Positions 1 to 9,395 of a stretch of 64,000 nt of DNA are shown here, in pieces (position 1 is the first letter of the stretch; each line of letters begins with the position of its first letter). The notes under the pieces are model-generated. The model saw nothing but the letters and a program-made list of their open reading frames with translations. It had not been told where the DNA came from and ran no database searches. The DNA is taken from positions 1,364,001-1,428,000 of the forward strand of contig OX595987.1 of the NCBI GenBank assembly GCA_951394045.1, given 5' to 3'. A program made the translations under genes and the position numbers. The stretch comes from Nitzschia sp. DOCU1 (Eukaryota > Bacillariophyta > Bacillariophyceae > Bacillariales > Bacillariaceae).

Positions 1-182
1 AGATTTCGTTGACGCCGCGGCGCTGTGGATGGGGGGCCATTGAAACCAGTCATTTGAACGCAGTATTGATCATTAACACCGTTCAGGGTCGCTAGGTTTA
101 TCAAAAGCACCGTTGTACGCGTTCTGAAGCGACTGTCTATCTGGAAGCAATACTCTAGGTTGCCGACTCAGTAGCAGTAACC

Positions 183-3100
183 ATGGGGTTTGAAATGGAT
201 CGAGTGGTCTCGGACCTTAAGCACTGTGGCCCATTTGTATGTGCAGTTTGCAAGGCATTATCCTCCCACGATGTGCTTGTCACGATATGCAATCATCCAT
301 TTTGCAAGCCGTGCCTGGAAGTCTGGACGTCGAAACGGGTAGCCGAGGGACTGAACTGCCGCTGCCCCGCGTGTCGGGAAGATTTGGAGAAGCCTGAGGC
401 GAGCGACGAAACTTTGGAAATTGAAGGGAGGCATGTGGCTGCTAGGCCCCTGGAGAAAGCTCAACCTTTGGCTTTTGCAGTGATGAATAACATCCAAGTC
501 AAGTGTACCGAGGGTGAATGCTACTGGGTTGGAGATTACGGCGAGATCAAGAAGCATTTAGTGGAGCATAACCTCACAACCGTGCGGACGCCATCTGCTC
601 AACAAAGCACCATAACTTCGACGGCGGCGGCCGCAAATGGAGCACCCCAGCCTCAATACACATACGATGACGCTTCCCGGGCTGGAGTTACAACTAGAGG
701 CGAAGCCACTGGGGCTCATCATGGTCGTACCCTGCCATTGCATGCGCAGCAAAGTCAACCAGTTGATCAATCTGACTTGCAGCGGGCCATGGATCGTTGT
801 GACAAGCTCAAGAAGCAGGCCAACGCCAAGTTCAATCGGGGAGATGTTGAAGGAGCAAGGCTTTTGTACAGTGAAGGTCTTGCTCTTATTTCTAGCTTTC
901 CTCCAGAGAACGATGATGTTCGCATAATGACGGCTTCCTTGTTCTCAAATAGGGCGGTTACCTTCTTCCGTGAAAGAATACTGCCACCGAGTATCGAGGA
1001 TTGTGATCGCAGCTTGGAGCTTGATCCGAAATCTGAGAAAACCTATATTCGAAAGTGGAGAGCTCTTTCTGCAATGGGACAGACCGAGGCTTCGATTCAA
1101 TGTTTGCGAGACGGTGTCAAGGCGCTACCTCAGTCGTCCAAACTTTCAGATGAACTTCGAAAGGCTACTGGGCCTCCGCAGACACCATCGGGCATGCACA
1201 GAGACCCGTACATGGATATGAGTTATTCTGTTAGTGGCATGAGTCGGTTTGACGATATGAGCAGGGCACATGAAATGGAGTTGTCCGTTGCAGGAGATCC
1301 AAACCCAGCCCTCATGGAACGTGCGGAACGATTGAAGAAACAGGCCAATGCCAAGTTCAATAAGGGTGATATCGAGAGTTCTCGAAACTTATACACTGAC
1401 GCCATTGGATGCATACCCCAGAATCACCAACAATTCAGTCAAGGGGTCAAGTCGCTTTTGTCAATGTTGTATTCAAATCGTGCAGTGACGTACTTCCGAG
1501 ACAAAATGTACCAGGAGAGTCTTGATGACTGCCAAAAGGCAATCGACCTCGACCCACTATCTGAGAAGTCCTATATTCGAAAGGCACGCGCACTGGGAGG
1601 GTTAGAGATGCACGATGAAGCTCGGGCATCACTCGAAGAAGCGTCGGCAAAAATGCCGAATTCCAAGAAGATCAAGGAAGAGCTTGCGAAGACCATTCAA
1701 GAGATGGATGTTCGCCCAGATTCTAGAGGTGACGGTATGACAACGGCAGACTCTGTCGATTTTAATGGGTCTGTCGGGAGTTTCAATTTCTATATCACGC
1801 CCGACGCAAAAGTCGGTGCTGGCAAAGCAGCTGCCGCCAACGACTATGCAGAGGAACTCGAACTCTCAGACAAGCTCAAACGCAACGCCAATGCCAAATT
1901 TAATCGAGGCGATATTGCTGGCGCACGACTCCTGTATACGGAAGCTCTCGCCTGCCTGCCCAATGATCGGGAAAACGAAGAAGTCCGCGCGTGTCTGGCT
2001 TCTTTGTATGCAAATCGGGCGGTCACTTTCTTCAGGGAGAAAGAGTACGGCCCTAGTACATGGGACTGCGATAAAGCTATCGAGCTGGACCCGAAGTCCG
2101 AGAAATCTTATATCAGGAAGGCGCGAGCCCTTCATGCTCTCGAGCGGTACGATGAAGCAATCGTCTGTATTGAAGCTGGGCTAAGAGAAATCGGGGCGTC
2201 CAGCCGGCTACAAGAGGAGCTCGAGAAAGCAAAAGAAGAGGCAGAGAAAGCTGGAGTCAATGTGGACAAGTCAGCGATATCAAACGCCAAAGATTTCCAG
2301 GTTTCGTACAGTTCCTTTGACTACAATGCATCAACGAATTCAAATTTCTTTGTCAGTCCGAACGTTGTCAAGCCTACGCTCGATTCCGTGGCCGAGGGGA
2401 AAACGCAGGAATTTGCCTTGCCTCACGTTTCCACCGAGGAACTGGAAAAAGCAGAAAAATTGAAAAAGCAAGCCAACGCCAAGCTGAACAAGGGCGACGT
2501 AGCCGGTGCTCGAGTTTTGTACGGCGAAGGTTTGGCTTGCCTGCCTGCCAAAGGACCTGAAACACCTGAAGGACGTGAGCTGGCTGCTAGTCTCTACGCG
2601 AATAGAGCTGTTACATTCTTTCGAGAAAAGAAATTTGCCGCCACGGTCCTAGACTGCGATAAATCCCTGGAGTTGGATCCCAAGCATGAGAAATCGTACA
2701 TTCGAAAATGGCGAGCTCTCATGGCATTGGGAAATTTCGAAGATGCGTTCAAATGCTTGGAAACGGCTGTTCGGGAGCTTCCTGAATCTGAGAGATTGAA
2801 CGAAGAGCTCCAAAGCGCGGCTGAGCAAAAAGAACTCCTGGCGACGGTCAATACTTTGCTTAGCAAAGGAGAATACCAGGAGGCTCGAGACACACTTAAA
2901 CCTTTGGTCAAGACGTCGGACAATGTCAGTCTGTGGCTTGCCGCAGCTCGAGCGGATGCGTGCCTTGGTTTTACTGACTCGGCCCTGGAGCGTGTAAACA
3001 AGGTTCTTCTGTTTAATCCAAAGCACGCGAAAGGATTGCAGGTCCGTGGGTATGCCATGTTCTTATCGGGTGAAATGGAACATGGTATCAATCTTCTGAA

Positions 3101-3794
3101 AGAGGCCTTGGAGGCCGACATCGAAAATGAAAACAGGGAAGTCTCAACGCAGCTTGAGGATTGCGAGCGAGTTTTTTCGTCATTCAGCAAGGGACAGGCT
3201 CGAGTCAAGCGAGGCCGCTACCAAGAAGCCGTGGACCTCTTTACCAGTGCTGTCGAAGACGGACAGCCCATTCCGCCTGACGCACCCTTGTACGGGTTAT
3301 TGCTGACAGAAAGGGCCGAAGCGTGCTTACTTTCTAATCAGTACGAAGAAGCACTATCGGATTGTATCGAGGCGATTCGTTTGAAGAATGACAACATGAC
3401 GGCCTGGACGGTGAAGGTGGAAGTCTACTTTGCTCTCGGAAGGCTTCAAGAGGCTCGCGACGAACTAGCTGAAGTCCGACGAACATGGGGAGCTGGTAAC
3501 GAAACGATAGAGGAGGCCTACAAGAAGACTGACTTTGAGCTCAGGCTTAAGAAAGCGGACGATGATCTCATCCGTATCATGGAGTCAGTTGAGTCTGGTA
3601 CTCCTCCTGAAATTCGCGAGGGGGAGCCTCTGCACATGAATCGTGAGCCCAAGGTCGCCAAAAGTGGTAGACCACCTCAAGGGAAACCGTCCCCGAAACC
3701 TGACAAGAAGGGGGGTGGCAAGAGCGCCGCCCGGCGAGGGAGTGCAAGAGGGAGCAGCGGTGGAGGAAATGTTCGAAGGAACTCAAAAACTTAA
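183..3794 (+). CDS. RING-finger protein with repeated TPR modules
   Basis: A 1203-residue protein. The N-terminus has a C3HC4 RING: C20-x2-C23, C36-x-H38-x2-C41-x2-C44 and C61-x2-C64. A C/H-rich patch near residues 107-130 resembles a TRAF-type zinc finger. Four ~120-residue TPR modules follow, each opening with LKKQANAKFN-type sequence near residues 208, 383, 564 and 760, and each containing a SNRAVT/ANRAVTFFRE helix and a DPKSEKSYIRK-type helix. Further degenerate TPRs lie near 890-1120. The tail is basic and Gly/Ser/Arg-rich. RING domains usually act in E3 ubiquitin ligases and TPRs bind partner proteins, so a ubiquitin ligase or chaperone-linked scaffold is a reasonable inference; the substrate is unknown. 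The start is the first in-frame ATG with a purine-rich context. The four modules are similar enough to suggest recent internal duplication. Confidence 0.85.
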   Translation: MGFEMDRVVSDLKHCGPFVCAVCKALSSHDVLVTICNHPFCKPCLEVWTSKRVAEGLNCRCPACREDLEKPEASDETLEIEGRHVAARPLEKAQPLAFAVMNNIQVKCTEGECYWVGDYGEIKKHLVEHNLTTVRTPSAQQSTITSTAAAANGAPQPQYTYDDASRAGVTTRGEATGAHHGRTLPLHAQQSQPVDQSDLQRAMDRCDKLKKQANAKFNRGDVEGARLLYSEGLALISSFPPENDDVRIMTASLFSNRAVTFFRERILPPSIEDCDRSLELDPKSEKTYIRKWRALSAMGQTEASIQCLRDGVKALPQSSKLSDELRKATGPPQTPSGMHRDPYMDMSYSVSGMSRFDDMSRAHEMELSVAGDPNPALMERAERLKKQANAKFNKGDIESSRNLYTDAIGCIPQNHQQFSQGVKSLLSMLYSNRAVTYFRDKMYQESLDDCQKAIDLDPLSEKSYIRKARALGGLEMHDEARASLEEASAKMPNSKKIKEELAKTIQEMDVRPDSRGDGMTTADSVDFNGSVGSFNFYITPDAKVGAGKAAAANDYAEELELSDKLKRNANAKFNRGDIAGARLLYTEALACLPNDRENEEVRACLASLYANRAVTFFREKEYGPSTWDCDKAIELDPKSEKSYIRKARALHALERYDEAIVCIEAGLREIGASSRLQEELEKAKEEAEKAGVNVDKSAISNAKDFQVSYSSFDYNASTNSNFFVSPNVVKPTLDSVAEGKTQEFALPHVSTEELEKAEKLKKQANAKLNKGDVAGARVLYGEGLACLPAKGPETPEGRELAASLYANRAVTFFREKKFAATVLDCDKSLELDPKHEKSYIRKWRALMALGNFEDAFKCLETAVRELPESERLNEELQSAAEQKELLATVNTLLSKGEYQEARDTLKPLVKTSDNVSLWLAAARADACLGFTDSALERVNKVLLFNPKHAKGLQVRGYAMFLSGEMEHGINLLKEALEADIENENREVSTQLEDCERVFSSFSKGQARVKRGRYQEAVDLFTSAVEDGQPIPPDAPLYGLLLTERAEACLLSNQYEEALSDCIEAIRLKNDNMTAWTVKVEVYFALGRLQEARDELAEVRRTWGAGNETIEEAYKKTDFELRLKKADDDLIRIMESVESGTPPEIREGEPLHMNREPKVAKSGRPPQGKPSPKPDKKGGGKSAARRGSARGSSGGGNVRRNSKT

Positions 3795-3996
3795 GTGGCG
3801 TTATCTTACGGTGTAATTTTGGGTTCAATTTCGCTTCCAGCAAAACTGCTGGCATCATTTGCCGCGACTCTGCAGGGCTTTTGGTTGACTCGTGGTGAGG
3901 TGATCAGAGGCGTCACGAGGGATACACAGGGCTTGTCCTACTGTGCGAGCTATGTATCCCCTTTCTAATACACGTGTAATAATTGTGAAAGTATGT

Positions 3997-5615
3997 TCAA
4001 GAATACGGGTCGTCGTGGAAGTTGTAGACTTCGCTGAAATTGCCAGTTCCATTGCAGTGATGTAGTTTGAAATACCTTGCAGCTTCATTGACGGAGTGTA
4101 TCATTCCACAAAGCATGAAGGCTTCTCTCTTGGCCTCCGTTGGAGTGAGCGTAAACTCTTCATGGGGATGCGTGTATCCTCTGTCGGGAGGAGGCCGTAT
4201 TGCATAGTCGTAGATTTGGTGGGCATCGGTTGGTGGCATTGTTAATAGCGCCGTATCACAAGAAATGAACTTCTTTTTCAATCGATACTTGCTGAAGAAA
4301 AACTTTCCGAGCAAGTAACGCTGACAGTAGTGTAGAACAATCGGCATTTTCGGGTTGCTGCCCCACTTCTCCACTGCGCAAACTTCATCATCGGGCAAAG
4401 CATCCACAAACGCCCAACCCTCGCGATCTCGGGTGTCGGTGTTCGATACTGCTATCGATTTGACCAGGACGTGGGGTAAGTTCAAATGGACGGCGGCGAT
4501 TACAAGTCCAAACCTTTGAGCAGTATGAAGTCAACTGTGAGGCATAGAAAGCATGGTCGACAACGAGCAATGACTGCACCATCCGCACACCTACATTTCA
4601 GCAAAAAGTTCTGGATACTCCTCGAACACTCGAGGGACGTATTCTTTCCAAAGGCATGCCATCTTGAGCAGTATGAAGTCAATTGTGAGGCATTGAAAGC
4701 ATGGTCGACAAAAAATCGAGTTTGAGGCATTACCTTAAAACCGTCCCGGACCGTGAAGAGGTACGGAGGACCGGAATTCCAGGTCAACAACCCGTCTTTT
4801 GGATCTATTGGTGGGATGGCACCACCTTGCGTAATATAGGACAAGTTGAATTTCATCCATTCATTTGCTAAATACCCATCTTGCTGGGCCATGGGTTGTC
4901 CGTGTCGCACGACCATCGTACCGTTCCCGTAGGGCCGCATGGCTCCTTTCTTTGCTGCACTGGCGTATATCATATCTTGTTGCGAAAAGTCATGGTACAG
5001 GGGTCGCAGAAGTACCATATCGGGGTCAAGAAGCAAGACAATCCCGTCTTCTACTTCTTTAGACGTATTCGATTGACCCATGCCAAGAGTGTCCTTCATC
5101 CAAAGGTACACGCTGTGCGGTTTGTTGAGGTACTTGTAGCCGCTCCCATAATCGGCCCCCTCATTCTTCAGAAGCTTCCCGAATTCAGGAGTGAAAAAGA
5201 CATGAAACCGGTCTGACATTGTCTGAATCTTTTCTCTATGGAATTGCCTCAACTTTCGTTCCTGTGCCTCTGTACAACCCGATACGAGCCGAGTGACGTT
5301 ACCCGGCTGCTGCACTTTGAAAGCATGATAAAAGAAAACGTAGGATTCCCAATGCTGCTGCTCAGTACAGCCCGACGAGAAGATCATGTGATATTGTGGG
5401 CGAACCCTCTTGGCAGGAGAAGATAGAATATCATTCTTAAAGCCCGCCAAGATGGAATTTGGAGCCAGAAACGAGGTTGTTGGCTCGAAGCGTACTCGGG
5501 AAGTAGAAAGAATGGAGAAAATCAACGACCAGAAGGTCACAAAGGCAACGATGAAGTACAACTGACGTGCCCGCGTTCGTTTTGCTTTTCTTCCTTCAGG
5601 GGATCTCACGGCCAT
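3997..5615 (-). CDS. Type II membrane glycosyltransferase, peptidyl-Ser galactosyltransferase / Hyp-arabinosyltransferase-like
   Basis: Three exons on the minus strand: 5615-4734, 4662-4595 and 4513-3997, giving 488 residues. Introns are 71 and 81 bp, both GT-AG. The 68-nt middle exon encodes MACLWKEYVPRVFEEYPELF, which restores the conserved stretch between PYLFTVRDGFK and IAAVHLNLPHVLV. The N-terminus has a cytosolic basic segment and one membrane anchor at about residues 19-37, typical of Golgi type II enzymes. DPD at 197-199 (in LLLDPDMVLLRPL) is the likely metal/sugar-nucleotide motif. The C-terminal VLHYCQRYLLGKFFFSKY matches the family that O-glycosylates Ser/Hyp in secreted proteins. 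Which sugar is transferred cannot be told. Without splicing, exon 1 would read on to a wrong C-terminus. Confidence 0.85.
4514..4711 (-). repeat. Two near-identical intron segments, 149 bp apart
   Basis: The stretches 4514-4563 and 4663-4711 are about 94% identical. On the minus strand each forms the 3' part of an intron of the glycosyltransferase gene, from TTGTCGACCATGC through the acceptor. They differ at two bases and one indel. The 5' parts of the introns and the 68-bp exon between the copies are unrelated. Confidence 0.9.
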
Positions 5616-6027
5616 TGTGAAGTGTTTAGAGGCAGGAGTATTAAAGTGGCAACATGCTTCGACTGGTAATAGACGTCGATGAATATAGCAGAGTGATCCT
5701 CTGGTTGGGATGTATTTGGTTTAGAGTAGGTCTAAGTAGTGGTGGTGGTGGTGGTGGTGGTGGGGGGGGGGGGGGATGGTGGTAATGGCGGGCGGACACG
5801 ATCTTTGGTTTTGCGCGGCACGTGTTTTACGTATGTGGGCAAAAACTTTTGATTAACCCGAGCGAAGCGAGGGCCGCTTTTGCCGGCGCCGGAGGCGGCG
5901 ATTTTTTTTTTGGTGTCATCACCATGATCACCTCGAACGCATTATTGTTGCATTGCGACGAATATCTAATATGATTACTACCACCACTACTACTACCCTA
6001 TTAATAGTATCACAATTCTGATAAACA
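5616..6027. other. Intergenic, G-rich simple repeat and GC-rich block
   Basis: No gene is supported here. It holds a (GTG)n run followed by 14 G (5737-5775), then a GC-rich block near 5860-5900 containing GAGCGAAGCGAG and GCCGGCGCCGG, followed by a T-run. The first part is the upstream region of the glycosyltransferase gene. Confidence 0.7.
5737..5775. repeat. (GTG)n microsatellite running into a G14 tract
   Basis: About eight GTG/TGG units followed by an uninterrupted run of 14 G. The tract has strong G-quadruplex potential and lies about 120 bp upstream of the glycosyltransferase start codon, C-rich on its coding strand. Confidence 0.95.
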
Positions 6028-6605
6028 ATGGGTGGCCCTGGCAGTGGAGGTGCACGTCCGAAGGCTGGAAAACTCGCTAAGTTGGTGGAAGGCCAACAAA
6101 CCATTTTTGGGTCATTAGCCCATGCGAAAGAGGCGAGAGACAGGAAACGCAAGACAGTTCTGACAGTTGAGGAGTCGAGGTCAAATAAGCAGAGAATAGC
6201 CAGGGAGGCTTCAGCAAAAGAAGAAAGGCAAAATGCTGAGCGACAAGCAAATATAGAGCATCAGAAGCGACAGAAAGACTTGCAAGAAGAGTCCTTGCAA
6301 AAACTGTGAGAGGCAGTGGAATCCAACGACACAGGCTTTGATGCCGATGATGATAGCCAAAGCTGTTCCAGCGAAGATGACGAAAATTATGATTTTGATG
6401 ATGAGGATGAAGCCCAGGAGGATGAGGATGAAGAAAGCAGTGACCAAAAGACTAGGCGTCGCCTGAGCTACATGCCACCTCCCGGTTCCAAACTTTCAAA
6501 CTACCTCAATGGCATAAAAGATTTAATCCTTGCAGGTACAAACAAGGCAAATCGCGACAAAGGGCGAGCATGGTATCCTCCTACTATCCAAGTTGTAGCG
6601 CTATC
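6028..6605 (+). pseudogene. Broken reading frame, transposon-like N-terminal fragment
   Basis: An ATG at 6028 opens 93 codons ending at TGA 6307-6309. The same frame then continues open from 6310 with a very acidic stretch (DDDSQSCSSEDDENYDF) and a plausible globular piece (YLNGIKDLILAGTNKANRDK, then GRAWYPP). It dissolves into the tandem array at about 6605. The first part is a Gly-rich start followed by a charged, probably coiled-coil segment. One in-frame stop and replacement of the C-terminus by simple-sequence repeats point to a decayed gene. Its location in gene-poor, repeat-rich DNA suggests a mobile-element origin, but I do not recognise the family. Confidence 0.5.
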
Positions 6606-7830
6606 AACCTCAACACGAGAATGCGAGAACAAGGAAAATGCGAGAATGCGACAAGACGAGAATGCGAAATGCGAGAAGTCGACCACGGCAACACGAAAAC
6701 ACACGACAACAAGAAAACACGAGAATGCAAGAAGGAAGAAAATACGGGGACAACGGCAATGAATGCCATAACACGAAAACACGAGAATGTGAAATGCGAG
6801 AAGCCGACAATGGCAATGAATGCGACAACACGAAAACATGAGAATGCAAAAAAGGAAAATGCGAGAATGCGACAACAAAGAAACATTAGAATGCAAAATG
6901 CGAGAAGTCAACAACGGCAATGAATGCGACAACACGAAAACACGAGAATGCGAGAATGAGGAAAATGCAAGAATGCGACAATGCGAGAATGCGACAACGC
7001 CCACAACGCGACAAAAACGATACCAACAAAGACAATGCGAGAATGCAAGACAATGTGAGAATGCGACAATGGCAACAACGCCAATGCGAGAATGCAAAAA
7101 AAACCATGGCGACAACGACAATGCGAGAATGCAAGACAATGCGGACAATGCAAATGCGAGAAAATGATGAATGGGACAAAAATGATGGTGACAACAACAC
7201 CAATGCAAGAATGCGAAAAAAACCATGGCGACAACGACAATGCGAGAATGCAAGACAATGCGACAACGCAAATGCGAGAAAATGATGAATCGGACAAAAA
7301 CGATGGTGACAACGCCAATGCCAGAATGCGAAAAAAAGACAATGCGAGAATGCGACAACAGCGACAACGACAATGCGAGAATGCAACAAAAACGATGGCC
7401 ACAACGACAATGCGAGAATGTGACAACGGCGACAACGCCAATGCAATGCCGGAATGCGACAACGGCAACAACAGCGTGCCATACCCCACAGAGATGCGTA
7501 ATTAGTAGTAGTCATATTAGTCTGATACACTGGTAGTCCTAGCAATGTGACAACGGCAATGTGGCAAATGGCAACAATGACAATGTGAGAATGCAAAAAT
7601 GCAACAACAACGAATGCAAGAAGGCAACAACCACCACAAATGCGACAATGGCGACAACGACAATGCGAGAATGTGACAACGGCGACAATGCCACAACGAG
7701 AATGGGAGAATGCGCCAACCACAACAAATGGGAGAAGGCGACAATGACAATGCAAGAATGCAACAATGCAATACGGGAAGGTGACAACCACAACTATTGC
7801 GAGAAGCCGACAATGACAATGGATCAGTAC
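6606..7830. repeat. Degenerate tandem array (AATGCGAGAATGCGACAACG-like)
   Basis: About 1.2 kb built from short variants of AATGCGAGAATGC and GACAACGACAATGC. A higher-order unit of about 119 bp is visible at 7103-7221 and 7222-7340; both begin ACCATGGCGACAACG and contain GAGAAAATGATGAAT. A non-repeat island lies at about 7490-7550. The array lacks stop codons in several frames on both strands, giving long spurious reading frames with almost only Cys/His/Arg/Ile/Val/Phe or Asn/Glu/Met/Arg residues. Confidence 0.9.
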
Positions 7831-8726
7831 TTGTGTGACTCCTTTGATTGGTCCAAATGACTCCCTGGATTACTCCCATTCGCCTTACTACTGGGAAGTT
7901 TCCCTCTACTAGAAAGTTGTTTGTCTATAACTTGCCCGGAACCTGTCCGAATTCCGCCTTTTTTCGTCTATCCCCCTTTCTTCAACTGACACCCCCACTG
8001 CTAAGATCTTGTTGTGCTACCATGGGTATTAGAGAAGTTGGTCACTTAAGCTATAACTACAGAAAGAAGGAAACAATTTCAGATGTATTTTACTGTCCCG
8101 GTTCGGTTGGTGAAAGAATGGTTGAATTCTGACCAGTGGTTGGCGAGATATCGATGAATTAGTGGTGGATAGAGGGAGCCATCAAGTAGTAAGCAATATT
8201 ATTGCCTATTTTGTCACAATGCGACAAATACATGTCTCGTTCCGACACAAACAGTCATGTGCGGTACTCGCCGAGTACCGCACATAGGCGGAAAATGTAC
8301 AGTTCACTACTACTTCTTCTCGAAAAAGAACTCTAATGTCCCTAGACGCCATCAAATCTCCTATGTGCGTCACTCCACACCTGTAAGCCACCTGCCTTTT
8401 GCGCAAGCGAGAGAGATCGATGATAGATGACACCCGTTCGGTTGACTAGTTCGACCTTGCCACGTTCGATTTGCGCGCTTTTGATCCTAGTAGTTAGAAT
8501 GAGAGCTTGCGGTGCCCGACTGGTGTGGTTTTCCTGCTTCTCTCGGAAGGTAGCCAAGTCATACTGTTGCTTTGGCAACAGTAGTAAAGAGAAGAGTATT
8601 CCTACAGTATAGGGCCTCAAGGGCCGATTTACAAATTGCCGAGCTACTAGAGCGGCTGGAAGCAAAGACGGCGGTTCATAGTTGGCCACACCTAAAATGA
8701 TATTCTTCGCATAGCTACGGCGCTAT
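7831..8726. other. Intergenic, no supported gene
   Basis: Short reading frames here have no recognisable domain or coding-like composition. The one notable structure is the palindrome at 8257-8285, listed separately. Confidence 0.6.
8257..8285. repeat. Perfect 14-bp-arm palindrome with 1-nt centre
   Basis: ATGTGCGGTACTCG, a single C, then CGAGTACCGCACAT: two perfectly complementary 14-bp arms. It could form a cruciform or RNA hairpin, or be a remnant of a transposon end. No transcript context decides between these. Confidence 0.9.
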
Positions 8727-9395
8727 TTATTCTTTGGGCTCCCGAAACAGCGACGCGATCGGAATCATTTCTTCCCGATAGAAGCCTACGTTGTCGGGGT
8801 CGGGGCTGGTTTTGTTGTCCTCGTCCAATTTGGAACACCAAACGAGCAATCGAGCTGATAACTTTGGGCGGTCCGTAAAGCCCAACTCATCCCCTGCCTT
8901 GAAAAACAAAGTACGTCCGCCTTGGTTCCAAGACGGCAAATCTTGCATTCGATATGCAAGCTGCAGTAGTTCCCCAAAAGCAAAGTAAACATCCTTCTTC
9001 ACCTTGGTTTCATCCTCGACACTTTCCTCTGCTTTCGCTTTTGAAGCAGCAGCTGCTGCTTTGCTTCCCTTGCGAGGTTTCTTTCCGTTGCGATTATTGT
9101 TATCGGATTGCCTCGACTTGCTGGCGTAGTTTTTGGCGCCAACATTTTCTGGCGGGAAAATTTCAGGGTTGTGCTTTCGATGATATCCTTCAATTTCATT
9201 TCCAAACATGCGTGAAAGCACAGACTCTTCGAGAAGTCCTAAAAGCTCTTCTTCGATTGCATCTTCATTCGACTTGTACCAGTCCCAATCGGCACGACGA
9301 AGTTGCAGCAACACCTCTACTACGTGCGATGACCCGACAGTCAAATCCAACGAAACGCGCGGTCGATTTCGATTCCGAAAGAGGCGACCTACCAT
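8727..9395 (-). CDS. Hypothetical protein, 222 residues
   Basis: A single uninterrupted frame with an ATG start. Residues 1-75 look globular (VSLDLTVGSSHVVEVLLQL, then EEELLGLLEESVLSRMFGNE). A low-complexity Lys/Ala/Ser linker spans about 85-130. A second globular part follows (YFAFGELLQLAYRMQDLPSW, then LFFKAGDELGF and SARLLVWCSKLDED). I do not recognise a family. Amino-acid composition, hydrophobic patterning in both halves and the intact length support a real gene. It is transcribed away from the GARP regulator 1.3 kb upstream. Confidence 0.65.
   Translation of the reverse strand: MVGRLFRNRNRPRVSLDLTVGSSHVVEVLLQLRRADWDWYKSNEDAIEEELLGLLEESVLSRMFGNEIEGYHRKHNPEIFPPENVGAKNYASKSRQSDNNNRNGKKPRKGSKAAAAASKAKAEESVEDETKVKKDVYFAFGELLQLAYRMQDLPSWNQGGRTLFFKAGDELGFTDRPKLSARLLVWCSKLDEDNKTSPDPDNVGFYREEMIPIASLFREPKE

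Noticed and set aside
4500..4733. Read-through C-terminus of the glycosyltransferase (ending in FLLKCRCADGAVIARC...)
   Set aside because: It translates two introns and the middle exon in a wrong frame. Splicing restores the conserved family sequence.
6501..7791. Long minus-strand frames (up to 301 codons) rich in His/Cys/Arg/Ile/Val/Phe, and several plus-strand frames rich in Asn/Glu/Met
   Set aside because: They are translations of the degenerate tandem array. Several frames are open at once, composition is absurd for protein, and there is no domain or start context.
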